A stretch of DNA of 5,476 bases from NCBI GenBank assembly GCA_012729875.1, contig JAAYCC010000038.1, positions 1-5,476 on the forward strand, in the 5' to 3' direction. The stretch is from Clostridiales bacterium. GTDB taxonomy: Bacteria > Bacillota > Clostridia > Oscillospirales > Oscillospiraceae. The translations under genes were made by a program, and so were the position numbers. The notes beneath the pieces are model-generated. The model worked only from the letters and a program-made list of their open reading frames with translations. It ran no database searches and had not been told where the DNA came from. Every line of letters begins with the position of its first letter. The first letter of the stretch is position 1. Below are positions 1 to 5,258 of the stretch, piece after piece.

Positions 1-73
1 CACCGTCGCGAACGAAACCCGCCATTTTTTCTGTGTTGCCGGTTTCGCTGAAATATAGAATTGCAATCTTCAT
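1..73 (-). CDS. Flavodoxin-family protein, N-terminal part only (runs off the left edge)
   Basis: Reading the minus strand from an ATG at 73 gives 24 codons before the window ends. They form a first beta strand (KIAILYF) followed by the loop S9-E-T-G-N-T14, which is the classic flavodoxin phosphate-binding loop that holds FMN, and then the start of the first helix. An AAGGTGA-like ribosome site lies a few bases upstream of the ATG. Flavodoxins are small cytoplasmic FMN proteins that pass electrons to redox enzymes. The gene sits 42 bp downstream of the methyltransferase on the same strand, so the two are probably co-transcribed from the divergent control region near position 1000. With only the N terminus visible, I cannot tell a short electron-carrier flavodoxin from a longer flavodoxin-domain protein. 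The family call is fairly safe and the electron partner is unknown. Confidence 0.82.
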   Translation of the reverse strand, partial: MKIAILYFSETGNTEKMAGFVRDG

Positions 74-115
74 ATAGTCACCTTCTGTTAAAATAAAATG
101 AGCCGGCAATACCGC

Positions 116-934
116 CTATGCCGTCGCAGCCTGCCAGTACATAGCAGCCACCATCGTGTGCGTTGTCTCATGTACGATACCGTCTTTAGCCACACTCTCG
201 AGATAGCCGCGTATTTTCAATTTGTCGTCGTCGCCGAGTTCGTGGAGAGACGATATACGCAGCGTATAGTCTCTGACCGCCTCTTCCAGCGTCATATCGC
301 TCTCCCACAGCTGCTCCTCGTACTCAAGCCTGGGACAGTAGCCGGACATCCACGCAAGGTCAAAGGCATAAGCCACCGTCTCGTCAAGCGGTTTTGTATC
401 CTGCTCGGCGCCTACAAGCCTGTTGAGCTCATCCAGTATGGCATTTGTCCTTCTGGTCGGCTTTACCATAAGCACCCAGTTCTTGCTGGCCTCCATAAGT
501 TTTATAAATGTGTCGGCCGATACTATTGCCGGTGTCATATTCGCAAGGACGAGATCGAATCTGTGCTCCCAGCCCTTCTTCTTCAGGTCGACCTCATGCC
601 AGTCGTCAACCGAGAAGCAAACGTTTGAGCCCCTGCTCTTCCCGTTCTCTATTGCATTTTCTATCATTTTGGGGGAAAAGTCGGTCGCGGTCATTTCAGC
701 GCCCATCTCCTCAAGGGCGAATGAAAATCTCCCGCCGCCGCAGCCGACGTCAAGCGCACTGCTGCCCTTCCAAACCATATTCTCACGCTGGATTATCCGC
801 ATACCTAGGCTGTTCTCCGCACTCGGCAGTTCCATTGCGGAGAAATGCACCGCCTTACCGTTCCACCATTCCACTCCGGCCCCCGGGCTGCCTTTGCTCG
901 GCTTCCAAAGCTCGGTTATCGTACGTACATCCAT
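116..934 (-). CDS. Class I SAM-dependent methyltransferase (complete, 272 aa)
   Basis: This is a Rossmann-fold methyltransferase expected to transfer the methyl group of S-adenosylmethionine in the cytoplasm; its acceptor is unknown. Motif I, ALDVGCGGGRF (residues 60-70), forms the SAM-binding loop. The acidic residue after strand 2 lies in TATDFS (82-87, D86), and the motif II region is DLVLANMTP (127-135). The C-terminal third, ending in a KDG...MVAAMYWQ segment, is a family-specific extension. I chose the ATG at 934 because GGAGG lies 9 bases upstream. An in-frame ATG 11 codons earlier (967) has no good ribosome site and would place the GGAGG inside the gene. The gene is divergent from the FmdE/ABC operon, shares its control region, and is followed by a flavodoxin. 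A decayed relative of its C terminus lies at 4814-5023. The class I fold is confident. A role in modifying a metal ligand or cofactor is only inferred from context. Confidence 0.9.
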   Translation of the reverse strand: MDVRTITELWKPSKGSPGAGVEWWNGKAVHFSAMELPSAENSLGMRIIQRENMVWKGSSALDVGCGGGRFSFALEEMGAEMTATDFSPKMIENAIENGKSRGSNVCFSVDDWHEVDLKKKGWEHRFDLVLANMTPAIVSADTFIKLMEASKNWVLMVKPTRRTNAILDELNRLVGAEQDTKPLDETVAYAFDLAWMSGYCPRLEYEEQLWESDMTLEEAVRDYTLRISSLHELGDDDKLKIRGYLESVAKDGIVHETTHTMVAAMYWQAATA

Positions 935-943
935 ATCACATGT

Positions 944-948
944 CCTCC
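944..948 (-). promoter_or_regulatory. Ribosome binding site that fixes the methyltransferase start
   Basis: GGAGG on the minus strand, 9 bases before the ATG at 934. It sits inside the longer reading frame that begins at 967, so it argues for the shorter 272-residue protein. Confidence 0.7.
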
Positions 949-982
949 GTATATCTTGTTGAATCATTCCTCATTAAAATAG

Positions 983-1012
983 AAAATAGCATCTGCATAT
1001 GAGAGACAGCAA
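983..1012 (-). promoter_or_regulatory. Putative promoter of the methyltransferase-flavodoxin unit
   Basis: On the minus strand, TTGCTG (1012-1007) is followed after exactly 18 bp by TATTTT (988-983). The TTGC of the -35-like element is the outer end of the left GC-box arm. The same TTGCNG-18-TA...T layout recurs at the right arm and at the third box near 5050, which is the main support. Each element matches the sigma-A consensus only partly. A second AT-rich -10 candidate (TATTTTAAT, 981-973) lies just downstream. Confidence 0.4.
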
Positions 1013-1133
1013 GCCCCCGGGGGGGTTAATCTGCAGAAATACAGCAAAAAAGCCATATGAAATAAAAATTTTGATTCATATCGCCAATATTTCTCAAGAA
1101 CAACTCGGTTTTTTAACCCCCCGGGGGGCTTGC
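1009..1133. repeat. Inverted pair of 21-bp GC-box arms in the divergent control region
   Basis: The left arm (1009-1029) and right arm (1113-1133) are inverted copies of each other, with 20 of 21 positions matching and the one mismatch at the C/G switch of the core. Reading outward each arm runs TTAA, a C run, a G run, CTTGC. The right core is six C followed by six G, a perfect 12-bp palindrome; the left core is seven C and five G in the same orientation. The 83 bp between the arms is AT-rich and has weaker inner symmetry: 7-nt inverted pairs at 1055-1061/1075-1081 and 1035-1041/1088-1094. Each arm touches a promoter pointing away from the centre, so I read the arms as paired regulator-binding sites upstream of or overlapping the two -35 regions. 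A small palindromic insertion is the main alternative. The repeat itself is seen directly; its function is inferred. Confidence 0.85.
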
Positions 1134-1165
1134 GGTATTTGTAACCTAGTATGTATTATTATAAT
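1130..1165 (+). promoter_or_regulatory. Putative promoter of the FmdE-ABC transporter operon
   Basis: TTGCGG (1130-1135), which begins inside the right GC-box arm, is followed after 18 bp by TATTAT (1154-1159), mirroring the methyltransferase promoter on the other side. A perfect TATAAT directly after it (1160-1165) is an alternative -10 element. It would pair with a weak TTTGTA (1138-1143) at 16 bp. Either choice gives a leader of about 50 bases before the FmdE start at 1223. Confidence 0.45.
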
Positions 1166-1167
1166 GG

Positions 1168-1192
1168 ATCAAATAAAGATTTATCAAATAAA
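1168..1192 (+). repeat. Direct repeat ATCAAATAAA x2 in the operon leader
   Basis: The 10-mer ATCAAATAAA occurs at 1168-1177 and again at 1183-1192, a 15-bp period, just downstream of the -10 candidates. It could be a second operator or simply an AT-rich coincidence. A short perfect palindrome, ATGATATCAT (1212-1221), lies between the GGGGAG ribosome site (1206-1211) and the FmdE start codon. This gives that gene a rather long 11-base spacing. Confidence 0.3.
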
Positions 1193-1222
1193 AAGTAATG
1201 CTTATGGGGAGATGATATCATA

Positions 1223-1759
1223 ATGTACGATATGGAAAAGTGGGAAAAAGCTGCTGCTTTCCACGGCCATAAATGTCCTGGTCTGGCAATCGGTTTTAAG
1301 ACAGTCGAAGCACTTATTGAGCACATTCCTACAGGCGCCGCCTCCGACGAACAGATTGTCTGCATCACAGAAAATGACACCTGTGCGGTAGACGCCATAC
1401 AGAGCCTTCTTAGCTGTACCTTCGGCAAGGGCAACCTCATTTACAAGCCGCTCGGCAAGATGGCCTTCAACTTCTATTTCCGTGAGAGCGGAAAAACACT
1501 TAGACTGTATTTCAATGGCGGCGACGAGAAAAAGAACAACAACGAGATTCCCCGCGAGCAGCGAATACAGTATATCTTAAACGCCCCGACAGACGAACTG
1601 TTCAACTTCGGAAAGCCCGCTTTTGAACTGCCCGAGCGCGCAAGAATATTCAATTCCGTCGAGTGCTCAGTATGCGGAGAAAAAGCAAGAGAGGACAGAA
1701 TACGGCTCCAAAACGGCAATATGGTCTGCCTGAGCTGTTTTAACGAATACGACCGATAA
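1223..1759 (+). CDS. FmdE-family protein with C-terminal treble-clef zinc finger
   Basis: This 178-residue cytoplasmic protein belongs to the FmdE family (Pfam PF02663), named after a gene linked to molybdenum formylmethanofuran dehydrogenase in methanogens but widespread in non-methanogenic anaerobes. The N-terminal core carries the hallmark H14-G-H16-K-C18-P-G-L-A-I-G motif, then a conserved ENDTCAVDAIQ segment (D52, C54, D57) and CTFGKGNL (C65). These His/Cys/Asp residues are candidate metal ligands. The C-terminal domain has a four-cysteine set, C148-x2-C151 and C169-x2-C172, as in the treble-clef zinc fingers seen in structures of this family. No signal peptide or membrane segment is present. 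It is the first gene of the operon and ends 22 bp before the binding-protein start. Family knowledge gives no firm enzymatic reaction. Handling of an imported metal or metal cofactor is an inference from the motifs and the ABC importer encoded with it. The family call is strong and the function unresolved. Confidence 0.92.
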   Translation: MYDMEKWEKAAAFHGHKCPGLAIGFKTVEALIEHIPTGAASDEQIVCITENDTCAVDAIQSLLSCTFGKGNLIYKPLGKMAFNFYFRESGKTLRLYFNGGDEKKNNNEIPREQRIQYILNAPTDELFNFGKPAFELPERARIFNSVECSVCGEKAREDRIRLQNGNMVCLSCFNEYDR

Positions 1760-1781
1760 ATATTTAACAAGGAGAGTACAT

Positions 1782-2909
1782 ATGAAAAAGTATACCAAAA
1801 TAACAGCGCTGTTTTTGGCTTTTATGCTGATGTTCACAGTCGCGGGCTGTACTTCCGGTACAGATGAGTCCTCCCCTTCCCCCTCTACAGCCGATGGAGA
1901 TGGCAAAGCCGGCACACGCACCATCACGGATATGCTGGGCCGCGAGGTAGAGATTCCCGAGACAATTGAAAATGTTGTAGCAATCGGGGCAACAGCCCGT
2001 ATGCTCACATACGCGGGCTGTGCGGATAAAATAGTCGGCATAACCGACCTGGAAAAAGAGTGCAGTCCCGGAATGCCTTATGCTTACATAAACTCCGACA
2101 GTTTTTCCAAGCTGACAGGCGTGGCTCCCGGCGGAGTGAGCGGTGAAATATACGATGAGGCACTAGCAACGCTTGCCCCGGATATCATATTCACAAGTTT
2201 TATTGAAATCGACCAAGTCAATACAATGCAGGCAAAGCTGAACATCCCTGTTGTGGCTCTTTCATATCAGGGCATTTTCAGTGACAGCGTATACGACGCA
2301 CTCACGCTTGTAGGAGATATCATGGGGGCGCAGGATCGCTGCACCGAGCTTATTGCCGCCATGAAAGGATGGCAGAAAGATCTAAATGACCGCACCAAGG
2401 ATATCGCAGACGCAGACAAACCGTCTGTATATGCAGGTGCCGTCAGCTTCCGCGGCGGTCACGGCATTGAAGGAACATATGCTAATTATCCTCCTTTTAC
2501 CGCAATCAACGCAAAGAACGTGGTCGATGAGGCAGGAAAAGATGGAGCTCTGCTCATAGAAAAGGAGAAGCTTGTCGTCTGGGATCCCGATATAATCTTC
2601 CTGACCCCGGGGAACATGGGCCTGGTAAACGAGGACTATAAGACAAATTCAAGCTATTACACCAACCTCAAAGCCGTAAAGAACGGCAATGTATACTCTC
2701 AGATAGACTATAACTATTACGGCACCAACATCGAACTCTCGATAGCCGACGCCTATTATGCCGGAGCCATCGTCTATCCCAAAGCATTCTCGGACATTGA
2801 CTTTGAAAAGAAAGCCGACGAAATCTTTAAAGAAATGCTGGGAAAGCCCTACATGCAGGTGTTAAAGGACAATGGCAACGGCTTCGGCAAGATTACCATA
2901 GGTGAGTGA
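1782..2909 (+). CDS. ABC importer substrate-binding lipoprotein (Peripla_BP_2/TroA-like fold)
   Basis: A 375-residue surface lipoprotein that captures ligand for the permease encoded next. It has a short basic N terminus (MKKYTK), a hydrophobic stretch, and the lipobox V20-A-G-C23, so C23 should be lipid-modified and anchored to the membrane. A Ser/Pro/Asp-rich linker (about 24-44) follows. The mature domain opens with TITDMLGREVEIP (48-59) and NVVAIGATARMLTYAG (64-79), typical of class III binding proteins for iron-siderophores, cobalamin, heme and, in MolA, molybdate. A distinctive SFRGGHGIEGTYANYPPF segment (222-239) and NAKNVVDE (243-250) lie where ligand-contacting loops are expected. 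AAGGAG 7 bases upstream supports the start. The stop codon overlaps the permease start by 4 bp. The binding-protein role is secure. The ligand is not readable from sequence; molybdate/tungstate or a metal chelate is suggested by the FmdE partner. Confidence 0.92.
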   Translation: MKKYTKITALFLAFMLMFTVAGCTSGTDESSPSPSTADGDGKAGTRTITDMLGREVEIPETIENVVAIGATARMLTYAGCADKIVGITDLEKECSPGMPYAYINSDSFSKLTGVAPGGVSGEIYDEALATLAPDIIFTSFIEIDQVNTMQAKLNIPVVALSYQGIFSDSVYDALTLVGDIMGAQDRCTELIAAMKGWQKDLNDRTKDIADADKPSVYAGAVSFRGGHGIEGTYANYPPFTAINAKNVVDEAGKDGALLIEKEKLVVWDPDIIFLTPGNMGLVNEDYKTNSSYYTNLKAVKNGNVYSQIDYNYYGTNIELSIADAYYAGAIVYPKAFSDIDFEKKADEIFKEMLGKPYMQVLKDNGNGFGKITIGE

Positions 2910-3982
2910 CGAAACAAATGCATAAACTAGCCGCAAAACATACGTCATACCGCGATTACATACAGTTTAAGATACTCGTTATAATTCTGCTGGTCATTCT
3001 TACGATAGTGGCCGCTCTCATTGCAATAACTGCAGGCTCGGCCGGTCTGACAATAAAGGAAGTTCTTTACACTTTGGCGGGGCGGGGGACCGAAATGAAC
3101 AAAACGGTTGTACTCGGCCTTCGTCTCACCAGAGTGGTGACATCAATTATCGGCGGAATTGGTCTTGGGATAACGGGCTGCGCCATGCAGAGCATACTGC
3201 GCAATCCCCTCGCCTCAGCTTCGACGGTAGGCGTATCCCAGGGCGCTGCTTTCGGAGCCGCCTTTGCAATCGTGGTATTGGGCGCCGGCGTCCAATACTA
3301 CACGAACGAAGCCGTTACGGTTACAAGCCCTTATCTAGTGTCTATCTGTGCATTTGCATTTTCCCTGTTGTCGACTTTCGTCGTCCTTGGACTCTCAAAA
3401 TTCGGAGATGTTTCCCCTGAAACTATGATCCTTTCGGGCGTCGCGCTCAGCGCGCTTTTCGGGGGCGGTACAACAATAATGCAGTATTTTGCGGACGATG
3501 TAAGTCTGTCTGCAATAGTGTTTTGGACTTTCGGAGATATGGGGCGCACATCGTGGAAGCAGATTATAATCATGGCGGTGGTTGTCCTGTTTGCGTCGGT
3601 ATATTTTGCTTTCAACAGGTGGAACTACAACGCCCTCCAAAGCGGAGAAAACAGCGCCAAGGGACTAGGGGTCAACGTGGACTCAATGCGCCTCACAGGA
3701 ATGGTCATATGCTCCTTCACCGCGGCGGTAATAGTATCGTTTGTCGGCATAATAAACTTCGTCGGGCTGGTCTCTCCCCATGTTATGCGGCGTATAATCG
3801 GCGATGATTATCGTTTCCTTCTTCCGGCCTCCGCTCTCATGGGCGCGCTTATGCTGCTGTTCAGCGACACTGTAGCTCGTATGGTGGTCGCCCCAGTTGT
3901 CTTGCCGATCGGCGCGATCACGTCCTTTCTCGGCGCCCCGTTATTCCTGTATCTTCTTTTCAAGGGGGTCAAAAACAAATGA
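2906..3982 (+). CDS. FecCD/BtuC-type ABC importer permease
   Basis: A 358-residue integral membrane protein, normal length for the FecCD family, which forms the homodimeric channel of type II ABC importers. Hydrophobic segments run throughout, the first at about residues 22-43. Family signatures include LRLTRVVTSIIGGIGLGITG (72-91), then Q95 and RNPLASASTVGVSQGAAFGA (99-118). The cytoplasmic stretch ALQSGENSAKGLGVNVD (243-259) precedes the ATPase-contacting loop, and FVGLVSPHVMRRIIG (285-299) and a C-terminal PIGAITSFLGAPLFLYLLF segment (334-352) follow. The GTG at 2906 overlaps the binding-protein stop as GTGA, which suggests translational coupling. An ATG four codons later (2918) is a possible alternative start, with a weak AGGTGAG ahead of it. 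The next gene begins in an ATGA overlap with this stop codon. One permease gene plus one ATPase gene implies a homodimer of each. Confidence 0.95.
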   Translation: MTKQMHKLAAKHTSYRDYIQFKILVIILLVILTIVAALIAITAGSAGLTIKEVLYTLAGRGTEMNKTVVLGLRLTRVVTSIIGGIGLGITGCAMQSILRNPLASASTVGVSQGAAFGAAFAIVVLGAGVQYYTNEAVTVTSPYLVSICAFAFSLLSTFVVLGLSKFGDVSPETMILSGVALSALFGGGTTIMQYFADDVSLSAIVFWTFGDMGRTSWKQIIIMAVVVLFASVYFAFNRWNYNALQSGENSAKGLGVNVDSMRLTGMVICSFTAAVIVSFVGIINFVGLVSPHVMRRIIGDDYRFLLPASALMGALMLLFSDTVARMVVAPVVLPIGAITSFLGAPLFLYLLFKGVKNK

Positions 3983-4737
3983 TAAACGTAAAGGACCTGA
4001 GCTTTTCATATTGCAAAACCTACCAAATTCTTGAAAAAATAGAGTTTGACGCCCGGGAAGGGCAGTGCGTTGCCATACTCGGCAACAACGGTGCAGGTAA
4101 GAGCACGATGATAAAATGCCTCAATCGCATTCTCACGCCTCAGGAGGGAGCTGTAAGCGTAAATGGTCGGGACATAGGGAGTCTGAAGCGGCAGTCGATC
4201 GCCCAGGAAATGGCCTATGTAGCACAGCAGAACGACAGCTCACAGTTCACGGTATATGATGCGGTTCTGCTCGGCAGAAAACCTTACATAAAGATGAACC
4301 CTACGGAAGAGGATCACCGTATTACGAGGGACGTAATCAATCGCATGGGACTATACGATTATTCCCTAAGGTATCTCGACGAGCTCTCGGGCGGCGAGCT
4401 TCAGAAAGTGATGCTTGCGCGGGCGCTTGCACAACAGCCGAAGGTACTCATGCTCGACGAGCCGACAAGTAACCTCGACCTCAAGAACCAATACGAAGTA
4501 ATGGGCATAATCCGGGATATTGCGGCCGAGAAAAAAATATGCGTGATCATAGTTATCCACGACCTCAATCTCGCTCTGCGCTACTGCGACCGTTTCCTGT
4601 TCATAAAGAACAGCCGTGTATACTCGCTCGGCGGCGCCGAGACCGTCAGCTGTGACGCTATACGCGAAGTCTACGGCATGGACGTCACAATAGAGAACAT
4701 ACATGGCTATCCCACCGTCGTCCCTCTGTGCGGATAG
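3979..4737 (+). CDS. ABC importer ATPase of the FecE/BtuD type
   Basis: A 252-residue cytoplasmic ATPase that powers the importer by dimerising on the inner face of the permease. All core motifs are intact: Walker A GNNGAGKST (35-43), a Q-loop around Q83/Q84 in YVAQQND, the signature LSGGE (136-140), Walker B VLMLDEP (156-162, catalytic E161), the D-loop SNLDL (164-168) and the switch His H194 in VIHDLNL. The short C-terminal tail (VYGMDVTIENIHGYPTVVP, about 231-249) is typical of iron-chelate/cobalamin/molybdate transporters of the FecE group. The ATG at 3979 overlaps the permease stop by 4 bp. An AAGGGGGT ribosome site about 9 bases ahead lies inside the permease gene. This is the last gene of the operon. 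The ATPase call is certain; the substrate depends on the binding protein and is unknown. Confidence 0.97.
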   Translation: MINVKDLSFSYCKTYQILEKIEFDAREGQCVAILGNNGAGKSTMIKCLNRILTPQEGAVSVNGRDIGSLKRQSIAQEMAYVAQQNDSSQFTVYDAVLLGRKPYIKMNPTEEDHRITRDVINRMGLYDYSLRYLDELSGGELQKVMLARALAQQPKVLMLDEPTSNLDLKNQYEVMGIIRDIAAEKKICVIIVIHDLNLALRYCDRFLFIKNSRVYSLGGAETVSCDAIREVYGMDVTIENIHGYPTVVPLCG

Positions 4738-4751
4738 TTCAAAGTTACTCA

Positions 4752-4800
4752 AGACATAGAAATCGGTAGTCGTTGTAAACGACTACCGATTTCTATGTCT
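4752..4800. terminator. Perfect 23-bp-stem hairpin ending the ABC operon
   Basis: Left arm 4752-4774 and right arm 4778-4800 are perfect reverse complements around a 3-nt GTA loop, beginning 15 bases after the ATPase stop. Neither side is directly followed by a run of T, so it is not a textbook intrinsic terminator. Its place between two convergent units (the ABC operon and the decayed methyltransferase on the opposite strand) suggests a bidirectional terminator or an mRNA 3'-end stabiliser. The structure is seen directly; the role is inferred. Confidence 0.6.
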
Positions 4801-4813
4801 GCAGGACTTGTAT

Positions 4814-5023
4814 TTACTTTTCCCAATATATTGTCGCCACAGCGGTGTCGATTTGATCCAAAATCACCCCCGTCTTTTATAAGCGACTTTAAGTAATCCT
4901 CAATTTCGGCAGTCTTACTCCCGCTCAGTTCCCTTGCCATCCTTACTCTGTTGAGATAGAACGAGCGGGCATATTCTCCTGTTCCAACAGTTCGATGAAC
5001 TTATCGTAGATGTGGCTGTAATA
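4814..5023 (-). pseudogene. Decayed C-terminal fragment of a second SAM methyltransferase
   Basis: No intact frame spans this region, but three minus-strand frames join into a recognisable C terminus. From right to left they are YSHIYDKFIELLEQENM (5020 to about 4970), YARSFYLNRVRMARELSG running on to IEDYLKSLIKDG (4973 to about 4872), and VILDQIDTAVATIYWEK plus stop (ending 4814). Dropping one base from the G5 run (C5 at 4867-4871 on the plus strand) restores a KDG-VILD join. The last 27 residues then align without gaps to the intact methyltransferase (RGYLES...MYWQ), with 11 identities including YL-S--KDG and YW. Another frame change lies near 4960-4972. The SAM-binding N-terminal two thirds is absent, so even without the frameshifts no working enzyme would be made. 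Downstream it meets the operon hairpin, and upstream a GC-box promoter. The most likely history is a paralogous copy that lost its 5' part and then drifted. Confidence 0.7.
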
Positions 5024-5066
5024 TTATAATCATCTCCAAATAATCGCCGCAAGCCAGGTGGGGGGG
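5023..5066 (-). promoter_or_regulatory. Third GC-box promoter, in front of the decayed methyltransferase
   Basis: On the minus strand a C7 run and the shared GGCTTGC end (5066-5049) are followed by TTGCGG (5052-5047), then exactly 18 bp, then a perfect TATAAT (5028-5023). The layout and the GCAAGCC/G7 plus-strand match are shared with the arm at 1009-1029, although the central palindrome is altered. The -10 lies at the very edge of the pseudogene, as if everything between the promoter and the C-terminal fragment had been deleted. Confidence 0.45.
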
Positions 5067-5258
5067 ATGTTTTTTATAATTGCGCTTTAATTCTCCTGAA
5101 GCACATAAAGGGTGCCGCCAGGCTGTCGCCAATTCCTCCAAATCACCTCAAAGTTTTCAAATTATTCAACATATAGCCATCCGTTTTATGTTAGACTGTG
5201 TGTATATTATTGCTATTAACCCGAAATATAATATTGTTATCGGACAGGAGCGATTACT

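Noticed and set aside
98..628. Long plus-strand open frames opposite the methyltransferase (also 423-962 and 508-1002)
   Set aside because: They are antisense shadows of a gene with clear SAM-binding motifs and a good ribosome site; their translations are Ser/Arg/Pro-rich and resemble no family I know.
1009..1133. Inverted arms as a MITE or other small insertion element
   Set aside because: I see no clear target-site duplication outside the arms, and both arms keep the same distance to promoter-like elements, as does a third box near a related gene. The idea is disfavoured but not excluded without a genome-wide search.
1140..1222. Riboswitch in the leader of the FmdE operon
   Set aside because: The leader after the likely start site is only about 50 bases, AT-rich and without stable stems, so it is too short for a known metal, Moco, SAM or cobalamin riboswitch.
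999..1223. 74-residue open frame across the inverted repeats
   Set aside because: It runs straight through both GC-box arms and the putative operon promoter, and its translation has no family resemblance.
4749..4940. 63-residue minus-strand open frame as a small protein
   Set aside because: Its first half matches the methyltransferase C terminus, and its second half reads through a frameshift and into the operon hairpin. It is better explained as part of the pseudogene.
5191..5232. Promoter for citrate synthase (TTAGAC-17-TATTAA or TATAAT at 5227)
   Set aside because: The first has a poor -35 match; the second would start transcription almost at the ribosome site. Neither is convincing in such AT-rich sequence.
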